In this document: in pieces, positions 9,662 through 20,243 of the stretch | How positions within the stretch are numbered: the first letter of the stretch is position 1 | Layout of the letters: each line of letters starts with the position of its first letter | Origin: Mammaliicoccus sciuri | GTDB taxonomy: Bacteria > Bacillota > Bacilli > Staphylococcales > Staphylococcaceae | Length of the DNA stretch: 64,000 bases | NCBI RefSeq assembly: GCF_002901825.1 | Contig: NZ_PPQD01000017.1 | Location: 62,001-126,000, forward strand | Direction: 5' to 3' | Position numbers and translations under genes: made by a program | Notes under the pieces: model-generated | Seen by the model: only the letters and a program-made list of their open reading frames with translations | Database searches by the model: none | Told to the model about the DNA's origin: nothing

Positions 9662-10228
9662 TTGAAAAAAGAAATATTTGAATGGGTTGTGGCGATTGCA
9701 GTAGCAGTTGTATGTGTATTACTGATACAGAAATTTTTATTTGTAACATATACAGTTTCTGGAGATTCTATGTACCCAACTTTAAAAAATAGTGAAAAAG
9801 TAATCGTTAACAAAATTGGATATAAAGTGGGAGATATTGATAACGGAGATGTTATTGTATTCCACGCAAACAAGAATGATGATTATGTGAAACGTGTTAT
9901 CGGTAAACCTGGTGATACAGTGAAATATGAAAATGATCAATTATATGTAAATGATAAAAAAGTACCTGAAGAATACTTAAAAGCAAACAAAGCGAATAAG
10001 TCACGTGATTTATTGACAGAGAATTTTGAAGTGAAAGATTTAGTGAATTCAAATGGTGCCAATAAAATTCCTAAAGATGAATATTTAGTCTTAGGAGATA
10101 ATCGTGAAGTAAGTAAAGATGGTCGTTCATTTGGTTTGATTGATAAAGATGTCATTGTTGGTGAAGTTGCATTAAGATTCTGGCCAATTAACCAATTCCA
10201 TTATAATTTTGATCCATCTACAAACTAA
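9662..10228 (+). CDS. spsB: Type I signal peptidase SpsB
   Basis: A 188-residue membrane-anchored signal peptidase that removes signal peptides from Sec-exported proteins. The catalytic S36 (GDSMYPT) and K77 (DYVKRVIGKPGD) are at the same residue numbers as in S. aureus SpsB, and YLVLGDNREVSKDGR is conserved. I chose TTG at 9662 because GAGGTGG lies 6 bases before it and the protein then begins MKKEIFEW as in other staphylococci; the ATG-like start at 9632 overlaps spsA and has no site. A terminator follows. Confidence 0.93.
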   Translation: MKKEIFEWVVAIAVAVVCVLLIQKFLFVTYTVSGDSMYPTLKNSEKVIVNKIGYKVGDIDNGDVIVFHANKNDDYVKRVIGKPGDTVKYENDQLYVNDKKVPEEYLKANKANKSRDLLTENFEVKDLVNSNGANKIPKDEYLVLGDNREVSKDGRSFGLIDKDVIVGEVALRFWPINQFHYNFDPSTN

Positions 10229-10242
10229 TATAAAAGATCTTA

Positions 10243-10280
10243 AACACCTTGCTTTGAAATTAAGTGAGGTGTTCTTTTTA
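10243..10280 (+). terminator. Terminator of spsB
   Basis: Stem AACACCT (10243-10249) with AGGTGTT (10267-10273), partly extended inwards, followed by CTTTTTA. Confidence 0.65.
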
Positions 10281-10324
10281 TGTTAAAATAAATGAATAAG
10301 AGAACGTAAGGGAGGTAGAAATAA

Positions 10325-13300
10325 ATGCAATTAAATGTATGGATTGGACGAAGTGGGACCGGGAAAACGAATCAAATGCTTAACCAAATGACTAAAGCGA
10401 TGATTGATGATCCATTAGGAGACCCAATTATATTTTTGACACCAACTCAAAATACCTTCCAATATGAACAAGCATTTGTTAAAAATCCTAATTTAAAAGG
10501 AAGTATACGTACTTCAGTATTCGGATTTGAAAGATTAAGTTGGAGAGTTTTAAGTGATGAAGGTGGTCTTGTTGAACAACAAATTTCAGATGAAGCATTA
10601 GAAATGCTGACATATCACTTATTACATACACATAAAAAACAATTAAATTTATATCAGTCTACTATTCAACATTATGGATTTAGTCATAAAATGATGAACG
10701 AAATTAAAGACTTTAAAAAATATAATGTAAGTCCTGATGATTTAACACATTATATAGAACATAACGAAGCCATTCCTAAAAGAATGAAAGATAAACTTAG
10801 TGATATCGAAACAATATATAAAGCGTTAGAGGATCAATTAAACGGCCGCTATGTACAAGCTGAAGATGTCTTGTATAAATTAATTGAGAAAATACCAAAT
10901 TCAGACTACATCAAACAAGCAGATATTTATATAGATGGTTTTCATAACTTTTCAACACTCGAATATCGCGTTATTGAAGCCTTAGTTAAATATAGTAAGT
11001 CGGTTACAATCGGTTTAACGACAGATGGAGACAAAGATCCATTTAGCTTATTTAGAAAAACATCCGAATCTCTCAATCACGTTGAAGACATTGCGGATGC
11101 ATTACAAATTAAGATTAATTATATGCACTTTAAGACAACGGATCGATTCAATAATCAAAAAGTATTAAAGCATTTGGAAAGTCAATTTGATGCATTGCTA
11201 CCGAATACCATTGATAGTGAAGATTTGAAAATTATTGAAACATCCAATATGAGAGACGAAGTGCAATACGTTGCGAGAGAGATATTAAGACGTTCGAGAG
11301 AAGAACATTTATCTTACAAAGACATAGCGATACTTTATCGTGATCCAGGTTATGAGCAGTTGATTGAAACGGTATTACCACATTTTAATATTGCTTATAA
11401 TCATGACGCGAAAAAGAAAATGGCATATCATCCGTTCATTGAATGTTTAAGATCAATGTTAGAAGTTATTCAAACTGGATGGAGATTTGAACCTGTCATG
11501 CGCATGTTGAAGACAGGTATCTTAACAAGCCATATCCCAAATGCGTCATACTTAATTGATATATTAGAAAACTATGCATTTGAAAGAGGGATATCTGGTA
11601 AGAGATGGACGAATCCAGAATTTTTCACAGTTGAATCTTTTGAAAAACTCGGAAAAAAATCATTAAGAAAAGAAGAAGATACATTTATAGAAGAAGATAG
11701 AAAAACAATTCAGAGTGTTATCGACTTGAAAGATTATGTTGTGAATCGAATTGAAAAGTTGAACGAAGCTTTAGCTGATAGTCAAACAGTGGAAGATTTC
11801 ACGAGTCGATTATATGGCGTTATCGAACAGTTTGATTTACCTACGCACTTAATGACGATGCGCGACGAATTAGAAATAAAGCATCAGTTTGAAGAAGCAG
11901 AGGAAATTGACCAAGTATGGGAAGGTACAATACGCATATTTGATGACATCGTAGAAGTGTTAGGTGATGTAACACTTTCTTTAAATGAATACATTGAAAT
12001 ATTGGATAGAGGACTAGATGAATTAGAATTCTCAATGATTCCGCAAACATTAGATGAAGTAACAGTCGGTAATATGGATTTAGCCAAAGTGGATAATAAA
12101 GAAATTGTATTCTTGCTTGGTATGAATGACGGTGTCTTACCGAAAGTATCTAATCAAATGTTGTTATTAACAGACGATGAGAAAAAAGAATTAGCAACTT
12201 CAAGCGGTTTAGAATTAAGCCCGACGAGTGATATTTTACAGATGGATGAAGCGTTTGTATGTTATATTGCGATGACACGAGCTAAGAAAGAAGTTGTATT
12301 CACATATAGTTTAATGTCCGATGGTGGAGAAATTAGAGAAAAGAGTCCATTTATCAATACGATTCAATCATTATTTACAAATCTTGAAGTTCAATCTCTA
12401 AAATCAAATATAGAGCACAATCCTATCCAACTATTAGAACATGAACATCAAAGTCAAATGCATATATTTGAACATTTAAATGATTGGATGAATGATGAGA
12501 TTGTTAATGATATATGGCTAGATGCGTATCATGCTTCATTAGATATTCATCATTTAGACCATACTGTTCAATTTTTAACATCAGCTTTAACGTATAAAAA
12601 TGATACAGTCCAATTAAATACAGATGTATCAGAATCTCTTTACGGTCAGAAAATAAATGCCAGTGTATCAAGGTTTGAAACGTATAATCAATGTCCGTTT
12701 AAACATTATGTTTCACATGGTTTAAAATTAAACGAACGTACGAAATATCAAATTCAAAGTGTCGATATCGGTAATATATTCCATCAAACATTGAAATATA
12801 TTTCAGATGAAGTAAATGGTGACTTTAGTAAGTTATCAGCACAATCCATGGCCAAATTAATAAACGAAGCTATCGATGAAAGCTTGCCTAAAATTCAATT
12901 TGATGTACTACATCGTACTGCTCATTATAGATATTTAAAATTACGCATCCAAAATATTTTGAAATCTACATTAGAAGCAATGAAGTATCAAACAAGTCAT
13001 TCAAAATTCAAAGCCTATCAATTTGAATTAAACTTTGGTGCAACATCTAAACATCAATTAAAAACGACGCCTTTATCAACGAAACGAAAAATTCCAATTA
13101 ATATTAGAGGTCAAATTGATAGATTGGATGTATATAAAGGTAAAGATAAAGATTATGTGTCCATTATTGACTATAAGTCATCGGAGACAAGTTTAGATTT
13201 AACTAAAGTAATGTATGGTATGCAAATGCAAATGTTTACGTATTTAGATGTCGTACTCCAAAATAAAGCTTTGTTAAATCTACAAGATAACGTATCACCT

Positions 13301-13795
13301 GGTGCATTATTGTATTTCCATGTACATGAACCTGAAATTAAAGCGACAAGTTGGGGAGAAATTCCAGAAGTAGATGATATTTATCAACAAACTATTGAAA
13401 AATTCAAAATGGATGGATATGTGAATAGAAATCCTGAAGTAGTCGATGCGCTTGATGATAAATTGATAGACCAATTAAAATCTGACATGATCCCTGTTAC
13501 GAAAAAGAAAAATGGTGAATTAAATAGTTATAGTAAAGCTTTAGATGAAGAACTATTTTTCAAATTAATGAATAAAAATAGAGAAAACTTTGTTGAAACA
13601 GCTACACAAATTATGGATGGGCATACAGAAGTTTCGCCTATGCGATATCAAAAGAGGTTACCATGCCAATTTTGTGAATTTAAATCAGTTTGTCACATCG
13701 ATCCTATAACTGATACGGAGCAATATAGAGAAATCGAACATTCATTAACGAAAGATGAAATCATCGAAATGTTGAGAGAGGAGGCGGAAGAATGA
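10325..13795 (+). CDS. addB: AddAB helicase-nuclease subunit B
   Basis: A 1156-residue subunit of the AddAB (RexAB) complex that processes double-strand breaks to Chi-recombinogenic ends. The N-terminal Walker A is GRSGTGKT (residues 8-15). A UvrD-like core follows (LLGMNDGVLPKV, CYIAMTRAKKEVVFTYS). The C-terminal RecB-type nuclease motif IIDYKSS is near residues 947-952. Four cysteines fit the iron-sulfur staple: C790, then C1114-x2-C1117-x5-C1123. The ATG follows GGGAGG. addA starts inside its last codons (4-base overlap). Confidence 0.96.
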   Translation: MQLNVWIGRSGTGKTNQMLNQMTKAMIDDPLGDPIIFLTPTQNTFQYEQAFVKNPNLKGSIRTSVFGFERLSWRVLSDEGGLVEQQISDEALEMLTYHLLHTHKKQLNLYQSTIQHYGFSHKMMNEIKDFKKYNVSPDDLTHYIEHNEAIPKRMKDKLSDIETIYKALEDQLNGRYVQAEDVLYKLIEKIPNSDYIKQADIYIDGFHNFSTLEYRVIEALVKYSKSVTIGLTTDGDKDPFSLFRKTSESLNHVEDIADALQIKINYMHFKTTDRFNNQKVLKHLESQFDALLPNTIDSEDLKIIETSNMRDEVQYVAREILRRSREEHLSYKDIAILYRDPGYEQLIETVLPHFNIAYNHDAKKKMAYHPFIECLRSMLEVIQTGWRFEPVMRMLKTGILTSHIPNASYLIDILENYAFERGISGKRWTNPEFFTVESFEKLGKKSLRKEEDTFIEEDRKTIQSVIDLKDYVVNRIEKLNEALADSQTVEDFTSRLYGVIEQFDLPTHLMTMRDELEIKHQFEEAEEIDQVWEGTIRIFDDIVEVLGDVTLSLNEYIEILDRGLDELEFSMIPQTLDEVTVGNMDLAKVDNKEIVFLLGMNDGVLPKVSNQMLLLTDDEKKELATSSGLELSPTSDILQMDEAFVCYIAMTRAKKEVVFTYSLMSDGGEIREKSPFINTIQSLFTNLEVQSLKSNIEHNPIQLLEHEHQSQMHIFEHLNDWMNDEIVNDIWLDAYHASLDIHHLDHTVQFLTSALTYKNDTVQLNTDVSESLYGQKINASVSRFETYNQCPFKHYVSHGLKLNERTKYQIQSVDIGNIFHQTLKYISDEVNGDFSKLSAQSMAKLINEAIDESLPKIQFDVLHRTAHYRYLKLRIQNILKSTLEAMKYQTSHSKFKAYQFELNFGATSKHQLKTTPLSTKRKIPINIRGQIDRLDVYKGKDKDYVSIIDYKSSETSLDLTKVMYGMQMQMFTYLDVVLQNKALLNLQDNVSPGALLYFHVHEPEIKATSWGEIPEVDDIYQQTIEKFKMDGYVNRNPEVVDALDDKLIDQLKSDMIPVTKKKNGELNSYSKALDEELFFKLMNKNRENFVETATQIMDGHTEVSPMRYQKRLPCQFCEFKSVCHIDPITDTEQYREIEHSLTKDEIIEMLREEAEE

Positions 13796-16700
13796 CATTG
13801 CCAGAAAAACCGATAGATGCACAGTGGACGGATGATCAATGGAAAGCGATATATAGCGAAGGGAAAGATATCCTTGTTGCAGCAGCAGCGGGAAGCGGTA
13901 AGACAGCTGTGCTCGTTGAACGTATAATTCAAAAAATTATGCGTAACAAACAAGACGTTAATAGGCTGCTTGTTGTAACCTTCACTAACGCAAGTGCGAG
14001 AGAAATGAAAGCAAGAGTCAATGCTGCGATTCAAAAAGAAAGTATTAAATATCCTGAAGATGAACATTTGAAGTCACAAAGAATTAAAATTCATCAAGCT
14101 CAAATTTCTACACTTCATAGCTTTTGTTTAACATTAATTAAATCACATTATGACACGATTGATATTGACCCAAACTTTAGAACTGCAAATGAAGTTGAGA
14201 GTATTGTCTTATTAGAACAGGCAATAGATGATGTGTTAGAAAGCTATTATGAAAAGAATGAACAGACATTTTTAGAAATCGTTGAGCATCTATCAAATGA
14301 CCGTTCTGACGAGCCTTTAAGAGCATTATTGAACCGTCTGTATCGATTTAGTATTGCACATGCAGATCCTTTCGTGTGGTTAAATGAATTGGCTCAACCA
14401 TATGATCAAATTGATGAAAATCACGCTTATTTTAAAATGTTTGACCAACTTATTTATCGTAAATTAGATAGTGCTAAAAATGCTTTGTATCAGTCAATAG
14501 ATTGCTATCAACACTTGAATGAAGTCGATAAACATGTGACGTATCTTGAAGGTGAACGCATTTGGTTAGAGCGCGTATTTGAAGGTAGTAAGCTACTTGA
14601 TCAAATACATTTAGATATGGCAGCAAAGAAATTACCGACAAATAGTGCGAAGATTAAGTCTGAAAATGAAGGATCAGAGCAATTACTGGAACTAGGTAAA
14701 GACTATCATAAATCCTATCTTGACCACTTAAAAGAACTGACTGAAGGTTATCTCAGCAGAAGTAGAGAAGATTTAATTCAAGATATGAAAGATATGGGAC
14801 CAAGAGTGAAAGTGATTGCGGATATCACTAAAGATGTCATTAAATATTTCCAATCACTTAAACAACAAAAAAGGATTATTGATTTCTCTGATTATGAACA
14901 TTTAGCTTTAGATATTTTGACAGATGATGATGGCAACCCTTCAGAAATTGCTTTGCAATATCGAGATTACTTTGATGAAATTTTAGTAGATGAATATCAA
15001 GATACCAATAGAGTACAAGAGGCTATTATCAGTTGTATTAAACGCGGAGAAGAGCATAATGGTAACTTATTTATGGTTGGTGATGTGAAGCAATCCATTT
15101 ATAAATTTAGGCAAGCTGAGCCAGAATTATTTATAGAAAAATATAAACGATTTAATAATCAGGAAATATCATCAGGTGAAGTGATCGATTTATCTAAGAA
15201 CTTTAGATCTAGAAAAGAAGTGCTCGATAATACGAATTATATTTTTTCTCATATGATGGATGAAGTTGTAGGTGAAATTGAATATAACGATGAAGCTAAA
15301 TTGTATTACGGTGCAGATTATGATTCACAACATACGCCACTAGAAATGGATATTATCGTCCAAGATTCTTTTAAAGTAGAAGATAATAATCTGATTGAAG
15401 CAAAGGCTATTGTAGATAAAGTGCAATATATATTAGATAACAAACGCGTATATGATCGAAAAACGCAAAGTTATCGACCAGCAACATTCAAAGATATTGT
15501 AATTCTTGAGAGAAGTTATAGTAATGCGATGCACTTGCAACAACAATTTAAAGAAGTGAATATTCCGTTTTATGTAGAATCGAAAAAAGGCTACTTCGAA
15601 CAAAATGAAATTAGATTGATGCTTTCATTTTTACGTGTGATAGATAATCCGTTGCAAGATAAATATTTAGTCGGTGTTATGCGGTCGATAGCTTTTCAGT
15701 TTAAAGAAGATGAGCTTGCTGAAATTAGAAATAAAGCGCCACAAGAAATTTATTATATTGATTCTATTTATAAATATATTTCAAATGCAGAAGCGGATGC
15801 AGCACTAGTAGAAAAGCTTAATCAATTTTTAACGCAATTGAAAAACTATCAAGCATACAGTAAATCTGTTCCGGTATGGCAACTGTTGGATAAATTATAT
15901 AATGACTATTATTTAATTTCTTACTTTAGTGGCCTTACTGGTGGTGTTCAAAGAAGACAGAACTTATACGGCTTATTAAATAAAGCAATACAATTTGAAG
16001 CATCTAGTTTAAGAGGTATCTTCCAATTTATTAGATTTATCGATGAATTAATCGATCGTGGCCAAGATTTCGGACAAGAAAGTGTGATAGGTCCTAATGA
16101 TGATGTTGTACGTATGATGACGATTCATAGTAGTAAAGGGCTAGAATTTCCATTTGTTATTTATTCAGGTATTACACGTGAATTTAACCGTACTGAGTTA
16201 AGAGAGCATGTTATCTTAAATAATCGATATGGATTAGCTTTATCATATTTCAATATTGAAAAAGAAGTCTCATTCCCAACACTAGCATCTATTATATTTA
16301 AAAATATCAATGAAACAGAAATGATTTCTGAAGAAATGAGATTGATTTATGTCGCATTAACAAGAGCCAAAGAAGGATTATATCTTATTGGTCGTGTTAA
16401 AAGTGATAAAGCACTTGAAAAAATAGGGCTTGTGAGTGCAGATCAAGATGAAATGATTGAATCTGAATATAGAGTGAAGGCGAAATCACCATTTGATCTT
16501 ATCTCCTCAGTTCTTGCTAAATCGAAAGATAATGGTCTATCACACTCAATGCCATTTAAATCTGAACGAAGTGAATCTTTTAATATCAATATCATACGTG
16601 ACGAAGAACAAGATGAAGAACAAGATATCTCATTCGAAAAGCCAACAATAGATACACTCATGAATTACAAACCTTCTGAGAAAAAGGATGAAATTTATAA

Positions 16701-17430
16701 TCAGATGGTGTACAAATATCCTGATGAACAATTGTTAAATATTGCAGCAAAACAATCTGTTTCTGAAATTAAACGTCAACGCGAAACTGAAGAAGCAGGA
16801 ACGGATTATCAAATTGTAAGACAATATCAGCTTGGTACTAAATCATATGACAGACCTAAGTTTATGACAAAACAAAAAAGACAAAGTGCCGAAATTGGTA
16901 CTTTGATGCATGCAGTTATGCAACATCTTCCTTTAAAACAAGAAGGTTTAACTGTAGAAGATTTACAAAATCTTGTACACGAGTTGATGGATAAAGAAAT
17001 ACTACCTGATGACGCTATGCAAGATTTAGATTTATCATTAATAGAAGTGTTTACAAAGTCTGATTTATACAAAAGGTTAGTCAATGCGGATAAAGTTATG
17101 AGAGAGGTACCTTTTGTAGTTGGTCAAGATGATATCGATCAAGGTTTATCTTTCGATGTTTCTGAAAAAGATAATAAACCGATTATCCAAGGGATGATAG
17201 ATTGTATTTTTATTGAAGGAGATAAAGTATCATTTATAGATTATAAAACAGATGCATTTATCGTTCGTAGAGGTAAAACAAAAGAAGAAGTAGCAGAAAC
17301 GATGAAACAAAAATATGACGTTCAAATGCGTTATTATCAAAATACTTTAGAAACAATATTGAAGAAACCAGTTGAAGGTTATTTATACTTCTTTCAATAT
17401 GGAACGAAACACATCAAGGAGAATCATTAA
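13792..17430 (+). CDS. addA: AddAB helicase-nuclease subunit A
   Basis: A 1212-residue UvrD/Rep-family helicase with a C-terminal RecB-family nuclease domain, partner of AddB. Visible features are Walker A AGSGKT (residues 33-38), VTFTNASAREMK, the DEYQDTN box (about residue 400), VGDVKQSIYKFRQA, TIHSSKGLEFP, VALTRAKEGLYL, and the nuclease FIDYKTD with D1150-Y-K1152. Its start overlaps addB by 4 bases, the usual translational coupling. The stop codon shares one base with the start of the next gene. Confidence 0.97.
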   Translation: MTLPEKPIDAQWTDDQWKAIYSEGKDILVAAAAGSGKTAVLVERIIQKIMRNKQDVNRLLVVTFTNASAREMKARVNAAIQKESIKYPEDEHLKSQRIKIHQAQISTLHSFCLTLIKSHYDTIDIDPNFRTANEVESIVLLEQAIDDVLESYYEKNEQTFLEIVEHLSNDRSDEPLRALLNRLYRFSIAHADPFVWLNELAQPYDQIDENHAYFKMFDQLIYRKLDSAKNALYQSIDCYQHLNEVDKHVTYLEGERIWLERVFEGSKLLDQIHLDMAAKKLPTNSAKIKSENEGSEQLLELGKDYHKSYLDHLKELTEGYLSRSREDLIQDMKDMGPRVKVIADITKDVIKYFQSLKQQKRIIDFSDYEHLALDILTDDDGNPSEIALQYRDYFDEILVDEYQDTNRVQEAIISCIKRGEEHNGNLFMVGDVKQSIYKFRQAEPELFIEKYKRFNNQEISSGEVIDLSKNFRSRKEVLDNTNYIFSHMMDEVVGEIEYNDEAKLYYGADYDSQHTPLEMDIIVQDSFKVEDNNLIEAKAIVDKVQYILDNKRVYDRKTQSYRPATFKDIVILERSYSNAMHLQQQFKEVNIPFYVESKKGYFEQNEIRLMLSFLRVIDNPLQDKYLVGVMRSIAFQFKEDELAEIRNKAPQEIYYIDSIYKYISNAEADAALVEKLNQFLTQLKNYQAYSKSVPVWQLLDKLYNDYYLISYFSGLTGGVQRRQNLYGLLNKAIQFEASSLRGIFQFIRFIDELIDRGQDFGQESVIGPNDDVVRMMTIHSSKGLEFPFVIYSGITREFNRTELREHVILNNRYGLALSYFNIEKEVSFPTLASIIFKNINETEMISEEMRLIYVALTRAKEGLYLIGRVKSDKALEKIGLVSADQDEMIESEYRVKAKSPFDLISSVLAKSKDNGLSHSMPFKSERSESFNINIIRDEEQDEEQDISFEKPTIDTLMNYKPSEKKDEIYNQMVYKYPDEQLLNIAAKQSVSEIKRQRETEEAGTDYQIVRQYQLGTKSYDRPKFMTKQKRQSAEIGTLMHAVMQHLPLKQEGLTVEDLQNLVHELMDKEILPDDAMQDLDLSLIEVFTKSDLYKRLVNADKVMREVPFVVGQDDIDQGLSFDVSEKDNKPIIQGMIDCIFIEGDKVSFIDYKTDAFIVRRGKTKEEVAETMKQKYDVQMRYYQNTLETILKKPVEGYLYFFQYGTKHIKENH

Positions 17431-18557
17431 TGGCAAAACAAAGAATATTTAGTATTGATGCATTAAGAGGGTTTAGTTTACTAGGTATATTACTTATGAA
17501 TATTTTAACCTTTGCATATCCATATCAAATCATCAATCCGTTCGAATTTTTTCAACATCAAGATGGTGCATGGTTTAAAATCAGTTCATTATTTATAATC
17601 GCTTCATTTTATCCAATATTTGCATTTCTATTTGGTTACGGTTTATCCATCATGTATCAAAATAGTTTGGATAAGGGATTAAACTACTATCCAATGATTA
17701 CAAGAAGATTATTATTTTTATTACTGCTAGGTATCATTCATGGCGTGTTCATTTTTTATGGTGATATTTTATCAACATATGCATTGTTAGGTTTAATTGC
17801 AATCATATTTGTGCGCTTAAAACCACAATATACATTAGTTGCACTATCAATAGGAATCGGCATATTTGTACTGTTATATTTACTGCCAATGATTTTATTA
17901 AAAGATGTCACGCAAATAGAAAGCTTCGTAGGATTACAAGAATTAGAAAGAGTTAATAATATATTATCAAGTGCTGATTATGTATCGATTATTGGCTTTA
18001 ATTTGAAATATTTTGGTATGAATATTGCGAACGCCATTCTAGTAGGACCATTTTCTATTTTACCGATTATGCTATTCGGCATTTATGCACATCAAATTAA
18101 TTGGTTTAACAAAATTAAACAACATAAAAATCTATATATGGTGATAGGGGTTGTTGTATTAATTTTAGGTTTAGCAATTAAAATGATTCAAATCGTGTTA
18201 GAAGGTTCTGTAACATCACAATTAATGAGTCAGATGATTGGTGGTCCAATTGTTGCATTGAGCTATATTATGTTCTTTGTCATCTTATGTGAAGATCAAA
18301 CAGTTCGAAAAATTTTAACGCCATTACAATCTATCGGAAAACTAAGCTTAACGACTTATATTTCACAAAGCATAATATGTATTATCATATTCTATGGTGT
18401 TGGTTTAAATTACTACGGTAAGTTACCTGTCTTAACCATTTATATCATAGGTATTGTTATTTATTGCGTGCAACTTATCTTAAGCTATCTGTATTTATTG
18501 AAATTTAAACAGGGACCATTGGAAAAATTATGGAGAAAAGTAACATATTTAAAATAA
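17430..18557 (+). CDS. DUF418 / YeiB-type multi-pass membrane protein
   Basis: A 375-residue integral membrane protein of about nine or ten hydrophobic segments. It begins RIFSIDALRGFSLLGILLMN, the family's typical N-terminus. FGYGLSIMYQ and IGKLSLTTYISQSIIC in the C-terminal DUF418 region also fit. Biochemical function is not established. The ATG overlaps the addA TAA by one base (TAATG), and AAGGAG lies within the end of addA, so it is translated with the addBA transcript. I know of no functional link to recombination; the arrangement may be a local insertion compared with S. aureus, where a FAH gene follows addA. Confidence 0.82.
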   Translation: MAKQRIFSIDALRGFSLLGILLMNILTFAYPYQIINPFEFFQHQDGAWFKISSLFIIASFYPIFAFLFGYGLSIMYQNSLDKGLNYYPMITRRLLFLLLLGIIHGVFIFYGDILSTYALLGLIAIIFVRLKPQYTLVALSIGIGIFVLLYLLPMILLKDVTQIESFVGLQELERVNNILSSADYVSIIGFNLKYFGMNIANAILVGPFSILPIMLFGIYAHQINWFNKIKQHKNLYMVIGVVVLILGLAIKMIQIVLEGSVTSQLMSQMIGGPIVALSYIMFFVILCEDQTVRKILTPLQSIGKLSLTTYISQSIICIIIFYGVGLNYYGKLPVLTIYIIGIVIYCVQLILSYLYLLKFKQGPLEKLWRKVTYLK

Positions 18558-18633
18558 TCGATTGAAAAGCATGCGATTTATCTAAAAATTCGGTATAATC
18601 GAAATTAAGAATAAGAAGGAGTTGACAGAGTGA

Positions 18634-19539
18634 ATGAAATTTTTAACTTTTAAACATAAAGATATCACTTCATACGGTGTGAAAGTAAAACGCGAAGAAG
18701 CGGTTTGGGATTTACGCAAAGTATTTGCAGACTTTGGAGAAGAAGGTTTTAATCCTAAGACATTATTAGAAGGTTTACAATTAAATATAAATGTTGATTT
18801 CCAAGAAGCAGTTCGTAAAGCAGTCGTTAAAGTAGAAGAATCTGCTGAGAAAGACGATTATAAATATAGCTTTGAGGATATCGAGTTTTTACCACCTGTA
18901 ACACCTACAAATAATGTAATTGCTTTCGGACGTAATTACAAAAAACACGCTGAAGAATTAAATAATAAAGTTAATAGATTATATGTATTCACTAAAGCAG
19001 CATCATCTTTAACTGGTGATAACGCAGAAATTCCGAATCATAAAGATGTAACAGACAAGTTAGATTATGAAGGTGAATTAGGCGTTGTAATCGGTAAACA
19101 TGGAGAAAAAATCCCACGTGGATTAGCTTTAGATTATGTATATGGTTATACAATCATCAATGACATTACAGATAGAAATGCTCAAAAGGAACATGATCAA
19201 GCATTCCTTTCTAAATCATTAACAGGTGGATGCCCAATGGGTCCATATATCGTAACTAAAGACGAGTTACCATTACCTGAAGACGTTAATATTGTCACTA
19301 AAGTAAACAATGAAATTCGTCAAGATGGTAATACAAATGAAATGATCTTAAAAATCGACGAATTAATTGCTGAAATTTCTAAATATGTAGCATTGCATCC
19401 TGGTGATATCATTGCTACAGGTACACCAGCTGGAGTTGGTGCTGGTATGAACCCACCACAATTTTTACAACCAGGTGATGAAATTAAAGTTACAATCGAT
19501 GGTATCGGAACTTTAACAACATTCATTAGTGAAAAATAA
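18634..19539 (+). CDS. Fumarylacetoacetate hydrolase family protein
   Basis: A 301-residue protein with an N-terminal cap and a C-terminal FAH fold. The metal/active-site segment is [19 protein letters not shown], with [24 protein letters not shown] and [13 protein letters not shown]. Members hydrolyse or decarboxylate acyl-pyruvate or oxaloacetate-type substrates; the substrate here is unknown. AAGGAG lies 12 bases before the ATG, rather far. TATAAT at 18594-18599 may be a promoter. It is highly conserved at this position in staphylococci. Confidence 0.88.
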   Translation: MKFLTFKHKDITSYGVKVKREEAVWDLRKVFADFGEEGFNPKTLLEGLQLNINVDFQEAVRKAVVKVEESAEKDDYKYSFEDIEFLPPVTPTNNVIAFGRNYKKHAEELNNKVNRLYVFTKAASSLTGDNAEIPNHKDVTDKLDYEGELGVVIGKHGEKIPRGLALDYVYGYTIINDITDRNAQKEHDQAFLSKSLTGGCPMGPYIVTKDELPLPEDVNIVTKVNNEIRQDGNTNEMILKIDELIAEISKYVALHPGDIIATGTPAGVGAGMNPPQFLQPGDEIKVTIDGIGTLTTFISEK

Positions 19540-19698
19540 TTAAAGTGATATATAAGAGTACCTTCTAAACCGAGTGTTAGAAACTTGGAATAGGGGGTAT
19601 TCTTTTTAGTAGGACGAACATTTGAATAAATTGTGAATTATGCGGTAACTTTAATATTTGCTTTTAAAAAAATGAGCTTATTCTAATAGTTCCTATGT

Positions 19699-19704
19699 TA
19701 TAAT
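19699..19704 (+). promoter_or_regulatory. Extended -10 promoter upstream of the YisL gene
   Basis: TG-T-TATAAT (19696-19704), a perfect -10 with extended TG and a weak -35; about 42 bases before the start codon. Confidence 0.5.
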
Positions 19705-19745
19705 GCTATTGGAAAAGAAATATGAATATTTGGGGGGAACTAAAT

Positions 19746-20090
19746 ATGATACATTTCCATATTTTTAGCTGGTTAGTTACGATTATCTTATTCTTCGTTG
19801 TATACATGAAAGTTACAAATAAACCAGTGCATATGGTCTTAAGATTATTCATGGTATTTACTTTAATTTCTGGTTTTGTTATTTTCATGCAAGCTATGGG
19901 AATTAACGGTATGCTTTATGGTATTAAATTTATTCTTGGACTTGCAGTTCTTGGTTTAATTGAAGTGACAATTGCTAAGAAGAAAAAGAATAAAAACAGC
20001 CAAGGATTATTCATTGCAACAATTGTTGTAATGGTATTAACGATTTTATTAGGTAGTTATTTACCAATGGGCGTATTACACTTTGGTTAA
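19746..20090 (+). CDS. YisL family (DUF1516) membrane protein
   Basis: A 114-residue membrane protein with four hydrophobic segments. MIHFHIFSWLVTIILF at the start and the basic KKKKNKN stretch between segments 3 and 4 fit the DUF1516/YisL family. Function unknown. I chose ATG 19746 because GGGGGGAAC lies just before it. It stands alone between its own promoter and terminator. Confidence 0.8.
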   Translation: MIHFHIFSWLVTIILFFVVYMKVTNKPVHMVLRLFMVFTLISGFVIFMQAMGINGMLYGIKFILGLAVLGLIEVTIAKKKKNKNSQGLFIATIVVMVLTILLGSYLPMGVLHFG

Positions 20091-20102
20091 TAGCCACTTT
20101 AC

Positions 20103-20148
20103 AATCCATTCATGATTTTGTATATACAAGACATGAGTGGATTTTTTT
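20103..20148 (+). terminator. Terminator of the YisL gene
   Basis: A 12-bp stem (20103-20114 with 20132-20143), AATCCATTCATG pairing with CATGAGTGGATT, followed by TTTTTTA. Confidence 0.75.
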
Positions 20149-20243
20149 ATTGAATTTATTTATGACAATTTCATGTAGTTCTATCAGTTAAGTAAACGTT
20201 TTAGTATAATAGAATTAATTGGGTAATAAAGAGGGTTGAATAA

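Noticed and set aside
17430-18557. Insertion sequence or phage-related cargo between addA and the FAH gene
   Set aside because: No inverted ends, target duplication, transposase or integrase; base composition is like its neighbours.
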